Shown: positions 31,481 through 42,229 of the stretch, one piece after another
Layout: each line of letters opens with the position of its first letter
Numbering within the stretch: position 1 is the stretch's first letter
Assembly: GCF_023159225.1 (NCBI RefSeq)
Contig: NC_063181.1
Location: 5,973,606 to 6,037,605 of the forward strand
Source of the DNA: Perognathus longimembris pacificus
Taxonomy: Eukaryota; Chordata; Mammalia; Rodentia; Heteromyidae
Length of the DNA: 64,000 nucleotides
Direction of reading: 5' to 3'
Notes under the pieces: model-generated
Seen by the model: only the letters and a program-made list of their open reading frames with translations
The model's database searches: none
Told to the model about the DNA's origin: nothing
Position numbers and translations under genes: made by a program

Positions 31481-32204
31481 AGCACAAATCTGTACGTCTG
31501 GTTTTTTAACGTAGGATTACAAAGAAAGCTTTCCCTTTCATGTTCATGGTGAACAACACCGTGTCCCATCTGATTTCTGGAAGCTCAGTCCAATACACCA
31601 CCTAGCGATGGTGCACCCGTGGATACTCAGTAGCATCAGGCATTGTGGACGTCACAGGTCGCTCGATTTCCAGCCATGGGACCAAGCGATGATTGCAATC
31701 CCCACAAGCCAGTTAGGAAATCCGACTTTTTGTGGGACCAGGTGCTCGGATGGCACTTACTGTGCCTGCCAAGTTTTGAAAGAAGGATCTGCTGCTTCCT
31801 AGGTAGTGGTCCTTTCCCACTCCCCACAGGTGCCATCTGGAGGAGTCAGTGAGACCAGGCAAAGTCCTCCCCACGAAGGACTGAAGGCTTTTACGCTTGG
31901 GTGGTTGTTGTTTTTATAAGAACACCTAAAACGCATGCCAAATCATGACCACTGGAATCCTCTAATTCCTTAGAAAAATAAGATACAAATCCTTAGCCTG
32001 ACAGCCAAGGCCCTTCACATGACCGCTGGGCCTGTCGTTTTAGACTTGCATCCAAGAAGGTCCTTTTCCTCAGCAGGTACTGTTGAAGGGGTGGGTGTGA
32101 GCTTGGGCGTTGAATCGTGCCTTTACCTCTCACTGGAGATCACCTTGGATATGGAACTGTGAGCAAGTTCTGAGTTCCAGTTCTCTGAGCTCTGAAATAG
32201 CCTA

Positions 32205-32208
<4 letters not shown>
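31481..32208. other. Unassigned sequence
   Basis: About 730 bases with no recognised feature. Confidence 0.4.

Positions 32209-32262
<54 letters not shown>
32209..32262. repeat. (CT)n microsatellite
   Basis: About 27 uninterrupted CT units on the plus strand. Open frames across it encode only serine/leucine or arginine/glutamate repeats and are not genes. Confidence 0.95.
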
Positions 32263-32265
<3 letters not shown>

Positions 32266-34187
32266 ACCTTTCCTTGCTATGGACCAACTGCTGGAGTTTC
32301 AGTGGATGATGGTGGACAGTCCCCTGGGAGCAGGGAACACAAAGCATCACTAGCAACCGGTCCGTCTGGTGACCAGGGCGCTGGATGCTCGCGGGGGCCC
32401 AGAGACACTTTGCTGGAAGTTGCCAGCCACTTTCAGAGGACGATCTGGGATAAGGACAAAGCATTTTGAATGATTGATGAAAGAAGGCCCAGGAAGCCTA
32501 AGGAAGGAGGGGCGGCCTCTGACTTCAGACTCTATTCAACAGCATTGTCCTAGTTCTAGAACTCAGACAGGAGGGAAAGGCAGGGAGAAACACAAGTGCA
32601 CCCCAAAGATGCGAAGGCGGGGCGCGGGCTGCTGTTCAAGGATTTTCTTTGTGTCCTTTGAAGTTGGCCAGCCTTTGTTGACACCTGTAAACCTAGTCAG
32701 TTAACTTTGTGAGACTATTTCAATGTTCCCTTACATATTCCAGTGCTGCTCATATGCTTGAAGTGCACTTACACGTTTTTGTTGAGCTAATGTACTCACA
32801 GTGGGAGTCAGTGCAATGACCTCCCAAGAATGTGGCCCACTCCACAGCCCCTTTGGCCAAGATGGAGTCTTGTGAACACGGAAAAGTTTGCGTGGGCTAG
32901 CTTTGAATCAACTATTGCCGGATCTCTACTTCCCAAGCAGAGATGGGATGACAGGCTTGAGCCAGCCGGTCCTGTGTTGGCAAACGGGATTTGCAGAGTT
33001 GGGTAAAATTATGATCTATAAGATGCTGTGGGTGGGCACAGTCTAACGCCTCGAGTCCACAACCCAGAGAAATTTCTCCAGCTGGAGTAGAGATGTTGTA
33101 GAAGAGAAGGAGGAAGGGTGAGGCACAAGTGACAGTGAAGAGACCGAGAAGGGGTTTTCTCAGCCTCACTGGCTCTAGGAATGTAGATGGGGCCACAAGC
33201 CAAGGGATGTAGGTGGCCTTGGGAAGCTGAGAGCTACCCACACCCACTAAGGATGCGGAGAGGTGAATCCCACAGCAGAAAGAAAATGAATTCTTCCAAA
33301 AACTTGAATGGACCTGGAGCAGGTCCTTCCTCACGACCTGCAGCCAAAGCATGACCTGCTAACACCTCGACGTTAGCCCAGTGAGACTAGAGTTTGACTT
33401 CTGACCTGTATAGAACTATAAGATAATGCATTGAGGTTATTGGGTGGCACTACCTTTGATGTAATTTGCTAATGCAGAAACCGAAATTGCACATGAACAG
33501 AATGCTTTTCAAAACTACCTTCCAAGGTTGATGATATTCCCTTTCTTGTCTATAAGTTACTCTCAAGTCAAACATAAAATGTTGATTCTACATATTGGAT
33601 TTATTTTATCATCACCGCAGCTGATTCTGAATCCTCCTGGTTAAAAGACATTGGTTCTTAACGACAGGCTTGGCTGTGTCAAGCAACTTATGATTCTCCT
33701 CCTCCTCCTTAGCCAGATGAGGTCAGGTATTAGCTAGAGATTTCCATTCATTCACTAGGTTTCAATGATAAACTTTAGAGCCTTTCCTCTATGCTCTTGG
33801 ATACTTTGTATTAGCTCTAGGGCCTCTGGAGACTCTAAGATCATATTCTGTAAATAGGATTGGTTTGGTGACTAAAGGCCCAGAATGCAAGATAAACTCC
33901 TGACTAATTAATCTCAGATCAGAGCTGGTGCAGCTCTGCACAGCCCCGTTCCTTCACAACCAGGCTGATCTCACGCAGTCGATATATTGCTTTCCCTCTG
34001 AGTTCTTATCGTTCTTCCTATTGTGCAGGACCACAGCCCTCCTGCGTAACGACAGATAATTGCACTCAGCACCCACCAGAACGGCACACTCGGCGATCGT
34101 AGCACTGAAGTGGCACCGACGACACAAACCATCCCTTTTACACCATGGTACTGCTCTCCAGCCTTCTCCAATCACCTCACAGCTGGT
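32263..34187. other. Unassigned sequence
   Basis: About 1.9 kb without recognised repeats or genes. An antisense frame at 32912-33352 (146 codons) has no domain I know and is not called. A small CTC triplet run lies at about 33697-33710. Confidence 0.4.
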
Positions 34188-34207
34188 GAGTTAAATAAAT
34201 AAATAAA
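34188..34207. repeat. (AAAT)n short tandem repeat
   Basis: About four AAAT units. Confidence 0.8.
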
Positions 34208-34500
34208 GATAGGGCACTAATACCCCATGAGAAAGTGTGGTGTTTCAAAAGAATAATTTACTAGCCAGAGGGTAAAATCTGACTTATTTGCTTAGTATAG
34301 AAAACACCTTGCATTTGAAGAAATAAGAATATGATTGCAAATTTATCTGTCCTAGAAACCCATGCACATAGGAGCTACATGCACCACGCAATAGAGAACA
34401 CATAAAAGTGTTAGAAATGTATGTAGAGTTCCTACACCAGAATGAACAGAAGGCAGTCAGAGCAAAGATGAGTGCCAAAGAGAGTTACTTGAGGGAAATA
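34208..34500. other. Unassigned spacer
   Basis: About 290 bases with no recognised feature. Confidence 0.35.
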
Positions 34501-34523
34501 CACACACACACACACACACACAC
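34501..34523. repeat. (CA)n microsatellite
   Basis: About 11 uninterrupted CA units, followed by an AT-rich stretch. Confidence 0.92.
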
Positions 34524-35149
34524 GTAATTTTATATATAATATATAGCATATTAAATAATAACATTGAGAGATAAGAATCATGGACTTTTCTAGAGTTGCA
34601 TACTCTTGGCAACTATATTCTGTATTTCAGAACCCACTGTTATTTTATCAGCCAAGTGTCTTTAAAACAATAGAATGTTTCTCAGAGCAGCTGTGACTCA
34701 TCTCCCTCATATCCTTATTCCTCCTGTCGAAAGGTCAATGCTTCATAAATAGGATAAAATTATGAGCGTGTGCTAATTGGGTTAATGACCACATGAAGTG
34801 CACAGGTGCACAGTGTGGAAATCGGAAACAGCTCTTCAAGAATACCATATGAGGAGCGGAGAGAGGTTTGAGAAATGCTTTGTGAAATCCTTCCATTGTG
34901 CTAGACATTTACATCCGGGAGTCTTGAGTTTGAGAGAAAGAATCTTCGGGTAAACACAAGTTCCTTAAAATTACACATGTAGAAAAACGCTGCACAGAAA
35001 AATCATTAAAAACCTTATCTTTGAAATAATTGTTAAAATTTACTAGGAGCACGAAATCCGTTGTGTTCTTCAGAATGTTCTAAAATCACCAAGCTTGGAA
35101 ATGAAAGTTTAAGCATGTTGGTCATTAGTCAATGGGATCATATGGTAAA
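34524..35149. other. Unassigned AT-rich sequence
   Basis: About 625 bases without a recognised gene or repeat. Confidence 0.4.
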
Positions 35150-35395
35150 CGAATGCCAAGAGAATGGGACTTTTTTTTTTTTTTTTTTGCCAGTCCTGGG
35201 GCTTGAACTCAGGGCCTGAGCACTGTCCCTGGCTTTTTTTTTTGCTCAAGGCTAGCACTCTGCCACTTGACCCACAGCGCCACTTCTGGCTTTTTCTATA
35301 TATGGGGTGCTGAGGAATCGAACCCAGGGCTTCATATATACGAGGCGAGCACTGTACCACTAGGCCACATTCCCAGCCCGAATGCCAAGAGAATG
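35150..35395 (-). mobile_element. IDL-Geo dimeric SINE with perfect 17-bp target-site duplication
   Basis: CGAATGCCAAGAGAATG flanks the element at 35150-35166 and 35379-35395 without mismatch. Inside are a plus-strand T-run (tail), the Geo monomer with an extra T-run near 35236, and the ID-like monomer, all antisense. The perfect duplication suggests a fairly young insertion. Confidence 0.96.
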
Positions 35396-35399
35396 TTTT

Positions 35400-35692
35400 T
35401 CCCATAGTCCTGGAGTTTGAACTCGGGGCTTTGTGCTGTGAAGCAGGTGCTCTAGCACCTGAGTCGAGCCTGAAGCCTTTTTTCCCCTTTAGTGAGTTTG
35501 TTTTGGTTTTGGGATAGGGCTTGCAGTTTTGCCCACGGCTGCTCTCAGCGTGACTTCTACAGAGCAGGGCATCTCCGGGCCTGGCGGCTTTTTCTTGGCT
35601 GAGGTCTCTCTTTTTGCCCACGCTAGCTTTGAACCTCAATCCTCCTCATCTTCCCAGTCGCTGCGATAACAAGTGTGAGCTACTTGCCCTCA
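35400..35692 (-). repeat. Old composite SINE, antisense
   Basis: The antisense tRNA-like half is at 35403-35475 (GGAGTTTGAACTCGGGGC, GCTCTAGCACCTGAGTC). The antisense 7SL half is at about 35600-35690 (TAGCTTTGAACCTCAATCC, CCCAGTCGCTGCG). The piece between is CT-rich and may be a decayed middle unit. Confidence 0.65.
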
Positions 35693-35799
35693 CCCCTTGG
35701 GCAATTCTTCTTAGGATGTCTAGTATCCCCACTCCCAACAGGAAGATGGACATGTGTGAAGCAACTAGAGGAGAGACTATCCAGAGATAGAGGGCATTG

Positions 35800-36057
35800 A
35801 TTTTTATTGAACTTTGCCTTTCTAAGGAACTGGGGTGGGGTCAAGGGGAAAGCGGAATGAAGCGCAGAAGAGGGGAAGAAGGCAGTCAAGACTTCAATGT
35901 ACAGCCTACAAAATTAAGCGACAGAGGGAAGGGGGGGAATGGGGAGGGACGGGTTAGAATGTTGAAAGGGGTGACATTGATCAACATGCACTGTCTTCAT
36001 CAACTGCTTTGGCAAATGACAATTCCTTTGCACCACCACCCCTTAAGGATAATATAG
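35800..36057 (+). repeat. Probable L1 3'-UTR end, family A
   Basis: A polypurine tract (GGGGGGGAATGGGGAGGGACG) leads to GGGGTGACATTGATCAACATG, CAAATGACAATTCCTTTGC and a TAA-rich end. It is collinear with 2941-3130. The downstream GATA microsatellite starts where the A-tail would be, so it probably grew from the tail. Confidence 0.65.
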
Positions 36058-36082
36058 ACAGACAGATTATAGATAGATGATT

Positions 36083-36125
<43 letters not shown>

Positions 36126-36165
36126 AACATGATAGATAGATAGACAGACAGCTGATAGATACAGA
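36058..36165. repeat. (GATA)n tetranucleotide microsatellite
   Basis: About ten near-perfect GATA units at about 36083-36122, with imperfect GACA/GATA units on both sides. Confidence 0.95.
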
Positions 36166-36234
36166 GGGCAAATGAGCTTTGTTAGGAAGTCACATATTTA
36201 GCTTTGGTATTCTGAGGAAGGGGGAAGGGTGTGT

Positions 36235-36550
36235 AGGTGTGTACACCCGCACGCGCACCTGCAAACTGGAACCAATCAATGGAGACCCCGCCCCGGAACG
36301 TGACCAGGGCAATGGAAAACTCCCTGGCATCTCTCCACTCGCAGTCAGAGCAGTGTTCCGGCTGGGGGGGGGGGGGGCTCACGCTGCCCCGCGGCTGCCC
36401 CTGCCGCCCCGCAGGACTGCGATGCGGTCCTGCCTTCACCCGGACAGGCTGGCCGCTTCTCAAACGCGTTCTGAAGATGACCTCCCTGCGGCCGTGGTGG
36501 GCCGCGGTAGCTGTCTCCTCTGTGACGTGACCCGAGGACGCCGAATGGCC
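36235..36550 (+). promoter_or_regulatory. CpG island with promoter-type boxes (candidate)
   Basis: By hand count there are about 28 CpG in 310 bases at roughly 65% GC, observed/expected about 0.85. At the left edge ACCAATCAATGG (36271-36282, NF-Y type) is followed 4 bases later by CCCCGCCCC (36286-36294, Sp1 type). TGACGTGA, a CRE-like site, lies at 36523-36530. A run of 13 G occurs near 36364-36377. The CCAAT box lies on the plus strand, but direction, start site and transcript are unknown. Confidence 0.5.
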
Positions 36551-36924
36551 TCCTGGTCACTCAGAAAGTGTGGGGTGGGGTGAACACCTCATCGTCCTCT
36601 CAGAGGACTTACTAACACACAGCCTCTTAGCTTGGCAACTGCCCTTGGACCTGGGGCCCATCTCTAGGTTCTATAACCTAAGGAGTGGCTCATTCAAAGC
36701 CACAAAGTAGGATTATGTCGACTAACGGCCACCTAAGGGAGTGTGTCCTCCTCTGATGTAGGCTATCCGTGTTCACGACTTAAAGGCAACTGGATGTCCA
36801 CACACAACGTAAACCCATCATCCACTGAGAACATCAGTGACTGCACTGTGCCTTAGTCTTGTAAGCGTGGTCACCCATGTGAACAGCAGGAAAGCCCCCG
36901 TCAGGCTCCGTGAGGACCATGGTT
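36551..36924. other. Unassigned sequence
   Basis: Downstream flank of the CpG island. No exon-like feature is recognised. Confidence 0.35.
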
Positions 36925-37000
36925 GTTTTCAATCACCGCACGTTGCTTAGCTCCAGTTTCCACATCTGTAAGCAGTGAAAATCAACATCGTACCTGCAGC
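36925..37000 (+). repeat. MIR-like SINE fragment
   Basis: TTGCTTAGCTCCAGTTTCC and ACATCTGTAAGCAGTGAAAA, then ATCGTACCTGC, match the MIR core order (acTTAgcttCAGTTTCC...ATCTGTAAAATG). Short and diverged. Confidence 0.55.
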
Positions 37001-37970
37001 CACAGGCTTGGCGAGTGGAGTCAAGAGGTCCGTGAGCAACCGGGCTGCGAAGACTGGAACAGCGCACACGCGGGCTCCCAAAGACAAGCCACACTGAGCA
37101 AAACCACACCAGCCCCATGCTTGAACCACGCTGGAGATAAGGCCACTCCACAGCCCCAGAAGGGCGAATCACTCCCCACGGGCAACTTACCCACTGACTG
37201 CGGCTTTTTTAGTTTGCTTGTTGTGATGTAAAACAATCTGATGGAAAGTGCTTCTTCCTGCGTGGGTCTCAGCTCCTCACGTCAGCACGGGATGGGTCTT
37301 CTATTGTTCCTTAGCGAACCAACCTCTTCCTCGGTGAGGAATCAAGGGTACATCTCGTATAGTTCCTTTCTGGATACTCAGACTGTTTTGTTTCTCATGA
37401 CCCATTTCACTTGGCAGATTCCGTGTGTCAGCCATCCAGCCCTTCTATCTCATTAGGCTTTCTCCATCTCCAAATAGAGCTGTTTGGGGGAATTTCCATA
37501 GTGAGCCAAAGAGAGCTCTGGTTCTAAATGACACCTGGCTAGCAGCCTCCAGGCAGCCTTTCCCAAGTCTTTGATGAGATGCCCACAAAGTCCTAGCAAA
37601 GCCGTCCACAAACCAGGGCTGACGACTCAATGCCAGAATGTTGGAAGAAGTGACGCTAATGGCAAAGCAGATGGAGCCGGGCTGAGGATAACCTTTAACT
37701 CACGGCACACCAAGGACTGGCCCACAAAGCAGACAGCATCTGCGAAAACAGAGAGCTCCCTGGCTCCCAGCCCCAGGCTCAGGAGCAAACATAAAAGCAA
37801 GCAGACCCGTGTCTTCTAATTCGGTTCCCACTCCACCTGCTCCCAGCCGACCACCGCTACACCCAGACAGAGATAGAAAGTGCTAGAAAACATTGGAGGG
37901 GTTTGGGGAGGACGTGGCAAAGAGGTGGGAGAGACTGGATGCAGTGTGAGCCCTACTGACAAGTCAAGGG
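37001..37970. other. Unassigned sequence
   Basis: About 970 bases without a recognised gene or repeat family. Base composition is ordinary. Short open frames here have no domain. Confidence 0.4.
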
Positions 37971-38320
37971 AGGAGCTGGAGAGGGTGGGGCAGCAGTGCA
38001 TCCTGGGAGTTGTCATTTTCCTGTGTGGTATCGCCTCAGCAGGAGCTGGAGAGGGTGGGGCAGCAGTGCATCCTGGGAGTTGTCATTTTCCTGTGTGGTA
38101 TCGCCTCAGCAGGAGCTGGAGAGGGTGGGGCAGCAGTGCATCCTGGGAGTTGTCATTTTCCTGTGTGGTATCGCCTCAGCAGGAGCTGGAGAGGGTGGGG
38201 CAGCAGTGCATCCTGGGAGTTGTCATTTTCCTGTGTGGTATCGCCTCAGCAGGAGCTGGAGAGGGTGGGGCAGCAGTGCATCCTGGGAGTTGTCATTTTC
38301 CTGTGTGGTATCGCCTCAGC
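37971..38320. repeat. Perfect minisatellite, five copies of a 70-bp unit
   Basis: Five identical 70-bp units start at 37971, 38041, 38111, 38181 and 38251. Each begins AGGAGCTGGAGAGGGTGGGG and ends TATCGCCTCAGC. I see no base difference among the copies. Because 70 is not divisible by 3 and the unit has no stop in any forward frame, all three forward frames stay open; the resulting 182-codon frame is a repeat artefact. The unit contains an SBS-like motif, listed separately. Confidence 0.97.
37998..38016 (-). promoter_or_regulatory. Near-consensus ZNF143/THAP11 (SBS) motif, first of five
   Basis: Minus strand ATGACAACTCCCAGGATGC compares with the SBS consensus ACTACAACTCCCAGAATGC. It differs in the ACTACA start (ATGACA) and at one base near the end. 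The same motif recurs in every unit at 38068, 38138, 38208 and 38278. Binding is inferred from the motif only. Confidence 0.45.
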
Positions 38321-38742
38321 AGGATAGAAGGGGCTCTTGAGGCTCAGGCTGAAGGTACTAAGGCTTTTACTAGCATTCTATTTATGTTTACATTTTTTAA
38401 AAAAGAAATTAAGTTAGCTAATAATTAGATATTGGCTTATTCATGTAGCAGACACATTGTGCATAATGTACAAGAGTGGCACTCGGGAAACTGGGCCTTC
38501 CTTACACTAACTTATCTTTTTTTTCTATAAATTTAAAGCCATTGTCATCAATTATGGAATGTTCTGTTTCAATAATAAGATACAAGGAGAAATATTTCTT
38601 GTGCTTTATAAAGAGGATAGTCTGAAGATGACAGATTTCCAGATTAGATTTCTTATAACTACCTTTTTAAAAAAAAATAGGAAAACCATACAAATAGTGC
38701 CACTGATTAGTTAAATGCTGGAATGTTGGTAAAGTAATTCTG
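38321..38742. other. Unassigned sequence
   Basis: About 420 bases of AT-rich sequence with no recognised gene. Confidence 0.4.
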
Positions 38743-38977
38743 GAACCAGGCATGGTGGCTCATCTCTGTCATCCCAGCTATTTTGGTGGCAGATACAGGA
38801 GGATTATAGTTTGAAGCCAGCCTGGGCACAAAGTAAGAGCCTATCTCCAAGAACAAGTAGGGAGCAGTGCTCTCTAATCCCGACTATGTGGGAGAAAGAG
38901 GAGGATCATCGTCTGAGATTGGACCTAGGAAAACTTGAAACCTTACCTGACATAAATTGAAAAGAATAAAAAAAACG
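38743..38977 (+). mobile_element. 7SL-7SL dimeric SINE, sense (Alu-like layout)
   Basis: The left half has CCAGGCATGGTGGCTCATC, TTTGAAGCCAGCCTGGGC and CCTATCTCCAAG. The right half has GTGCTCTCTAATCCCGAC, GTGGGAGAAAGAGGAGGATC and ATCGTCTGAGATTGG, which is again 7SL-like rather than tRNA-like. It ends in AATAAAAAAAAC. Both halves are sense and joined head to tail. Confidence 0.65.
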
Positions 38978-40229
38978 GGCTCTTGCCGCAGAGTGCACTA
39001 AGGGCTATCACAGTTCAGCACCATTTCGTTTACATGTGGATTTCTAAAAATAGAATCTTCAAGGTGGAATGCCTTCCTTCCCGTGGCGGTGGAATGTGGT
39101 TTGTAGCACGTGGTTGATAAGGGCTCCGTGATGACAGAAGTACTGCAGCGGGAGGGAGCCACGCACCTCTCTCCCCCCAGGGCACTTGGGCTGAGGGCTT
39201 TCAGGAGGAATGCATACTTCTTCCCTTTGAAACAAAGTGAATTACTAGCAAGATATTGAATAGTGCTAGTCTTTATAAGTATAGCTACGTGGAGGGTATA
39301 TTTTTGGTAGAGAACACAAATATACGATGTGTGTTCTTAACCATTTGTCCACTGGTGATGTCTTCTCGCGTCGTTACTGCTGGGTATCATCTGCACGGCT
39401 AGGCTCTCTCTCTCCATTTGCTCTTCCTGAGAGGCCCAACTGATAGCACAAGCTAGACCAACAAGGAGTCAGGTAAATCTCCCCTACCAAACCACAGCCC
39501 ACTGAAGACCCAGAGGTCCTCGGCCTCACAGGGCTGCTTGTTGTTTGCCCAACCTTGAGCTGTCTGAAAGAGTTTGGTTTCTTCCTAGGGAGACACAGTG
39601 TGTAAATGAGAGAGACCCCAACAGCCCTGGAGACCCTGGGCCAGAAAGGAACCTGTGAGACAGTTGACAGGCGCTGAGCAAGCAGAGGGATTAGCATTAG
39701 AAGAGGCAGGCCGGGTCCCACTGAGCTGAGAATCCCAACAGGATCTCACCCCAGAAGGCTCCACTTCCCACTAGACCTCCTTCCCAGCGTTGAAGTTAGT
39801 TACCTTCGAATGCAGGAAATGCCAAATTTCCAGAGACAGTGAGTTTTACCAGCCACTTTTCACCTTTCCACTTGAAAGAGCTGACAACCAGTTTCTTCCC
39901 AAGGAAATAATGTGGGTGTTGGGGGTCTGAATTGTACCTCCATCCCTGTTAACCACACTCCTGCGTAAAATACACAGTACACCTGCTTCTACAGCTGCCG
40001 TGACTCAACATGGGAGGCCCCAAGTGCAGGGCCCAGCCTCCAGCCTAAGGCAGATTCCTCGTGCGTATTGTTTTTATTAGCACTTGTTATCGTGACCTGC
40101 CCTGTTCCCTGGATCCAATTCCTGGCACGTCTTGGGTTTTAGATAAAATATTTGTAGAATAAAGTTGACAGTGCAGGAGCGGGAGAAGGAGGCCGTAAGG
40201 GGTTTCTAAATGGAGTAAATGTCTCAAAT
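38978..40229. other. Unassigned sequence
   Basis: About 1.25 kb with no recognised gene or repeat. An antisense 115-codon frame at 39374-39721 has no domain and is not called. Confidence 0.4.
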
Positions 40230-40310
40230 ACATATGGACTCTCATTTTCAGATGGATGAGGCTTGGTGCTTGGAGAACTCAACGATTTGTCTGTGACTGA
40301 AGCAATCTCT
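40230..40310 (-). repeat. MIR-like SINE fragment
   Basis: ATTTTCAGATGGATGAGGC, TTGGTGCTTGGAGAACTC and GATTTGTCTGTGACTG resemble the reverse-listed MIR core. Weak but ordered. Confidence 0.4.
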
Positions 40311-42229
40311 TTCCTTGCTGCCGGGCTTTGCCCTGATGTTTTCTCAAGGCTTTGGGCTTAATGCACACTGAGAGACAGGAGGGGCTTGGGCTTTCCATGT
40401 TATTTGTGTTCTCTGATAAGTACAGAAATAACACCGGGAGCAGCAAGCACAGCTCTAGGAGGGGAGCAAGGAGTTTATAAAACCGAGAGGAAGTAAAGGC
40501 CGCTCAGGAGAATGAGCCTTGGGACGAGGAAACGAGGGTTATCTGTCTTGTGGCTAGGGACTGGCCGTTTTGTATTGTCTCTCTTCCTTTTCCTCCTCTC
40601 GTTAGGCGGTTTATCAGATCATCACGATTGGTTTGTTTGAAACAGGCAACACTCCTCCCTGGGCAGTAGCCACAGGCCGGTGGCACACTGAAGGGCTGGC
40701 ATGAGTGATGACAAGACCCAAGTGGTGGTGGTCACTGCTGCTTGGGAGAGTGAGCTGGCCTGAACCATTGGCTGACGTTTTTCCTTCCACGTGACCCTAG
40801 ACCTGCGGGGTGTTCCGATGGCTCCCAGGCCGCCTGGGAGTGTGATTGGGTTGGGCATTTGCCTGGCCTGGCCTGTCTTTATTTGTGGTTAGGTGCTGGG
40901 GACACTTGGCAGACTGCAGAGCGAAGGGGCTAAAAAATGTCCCCGGAAAGCTGGAGAACTCAGTGGAATTGCCAGCCCTGCAGGTTCTGCAGATACTAGC
41001 TTTTGCATTTTGATGTTATTTTCCCAAATGATCTTTGTGGCTTGGCAGAGGGCCAGACATTCAGAATGATGCTTATTAGAGAAATGGCTTGTGTGAAATG
41101 CTGATGGGGGACGAGGAGAAGGATCCTGCTAACTGTTACGGCCAGTTGCGAGTGGTGGAGAGGGCCTTCACCTGACTGTAAAGAGGTGGGCCGCGTTCAC
41201 ATTCTGCCAGCTGTGGCGTGTTGCATCTGCCTCTCCAGGAAACGGAACGCCAACCCTAACTGTAAGGTTAAGATGAGAGAATCACCAAAAACATTTGTGT
41301 CATCCCTTCCAGCTTGGTTTTGGAATGTCAGATAGCACCCATGTTGGTAGGGTTACACTCTAAGGCCTCCAGGGGTTATCTGAAACCATGGATAGCAACT
41401 AAGCACTGCACACAGCCGTGATCCAGCAATGGTAGCAGTAACTCACTTGGCTGGGGAGGGAGGGGGGGAGAGGAGGGGAGGGCGGGGGACAACATTCAGC
41501 CTGGAGACAAGACACAGGGCTGAGCCGAAGAAGATAGTGGGAGATTTCATCCTGCTACGGTGAGAAGGTGAATATTTAGGGGTGGTTCATTTCTGGATAT
41601 TTGCATTTCCTATTTTCAGTTGACTGTGTGGGTAACGGAAACTGTGGGAGGCCACAGATGTGCGGGGGCTTGGGGAGACTGCTGTCTAAGTTTGTGGAAA
41701 TGACCATAGAAAAAGTTGCGGGTCGCAGCAGCTCGTTTGTGAAACCCACAACCAGGCTCACGCCACAGTCCTGTCGCGGATTCTCTGAAGTTCTCCTCGG
41801 CCATCGCCCTGCTGTATCTTCTTACTCGTGTGCACATGGGGGGGGCCGGAGCCCCCACAGTGGAAGTCCACCCTGACAAGCCCTCATTTGATATTTCTCA
41901 TGCTCTAAGAGGATCTCTTCTGACTTATTTTACCCTCGTGAAAGCCTTTACTCTCTCAGATTACTTAGCAAGGAACTAGAAGGCACTGAGTGTGCTTGAG
42001 TCAATTTCTTGTACAGCATGCAGGACTGGTAGGTGGTTGATTTAAGTTGCCAAGATGAGTACCTGGTTTGGAATGAGACGGTGTGGGGACCGGAATGGAT
42101 GTCTAGCTGGCAGGAAGGAAAACCAGAGAAGCCATTGTGAGGTATCCGGCAGTAGGTAGTGTCTCAGGGCTTGGAGGAAAGTAAGGTCTTCCGTGTGTCC
42201 CTTAAAGCTTCACGCAAACCATCATCAAT
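40311..42229. other. Unassigned, with a G-rich tract at 41455-41490
   Basis: About 1.9 kb of moderately GC-rich sequence with no recognised gene or repeat except the GGGGAGAGGAGGGGAGG tract. Overlapping frames at 41600-41880 have no known domain. Confidence 0.4.

Noticed and set aside
32110..32469. 119-codon frame with a Ser-Leu repeat
   Set aside because: Product of the (CT)n microsatellite at 32209-32262.
35109..35639. 176-codon antisense frame
   Set aside because: It runs through an IDL-Geo SINE and an older composite SINE. The same peptide words recur in frames over other SINE copies.
37971..38320. CRISPR-like regular array
   Set aside because: Units are contiguous with no variable spacers and the genome is mammalian; it is a minisatellite.
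37880..38428. 182-codon frame with internal amino-acid repeats
   Set aside because: It is produced by the five identical 70-bp units, which are stop-free in every forward frame. All three frames give similar long ORFs, so coding is not indicated.
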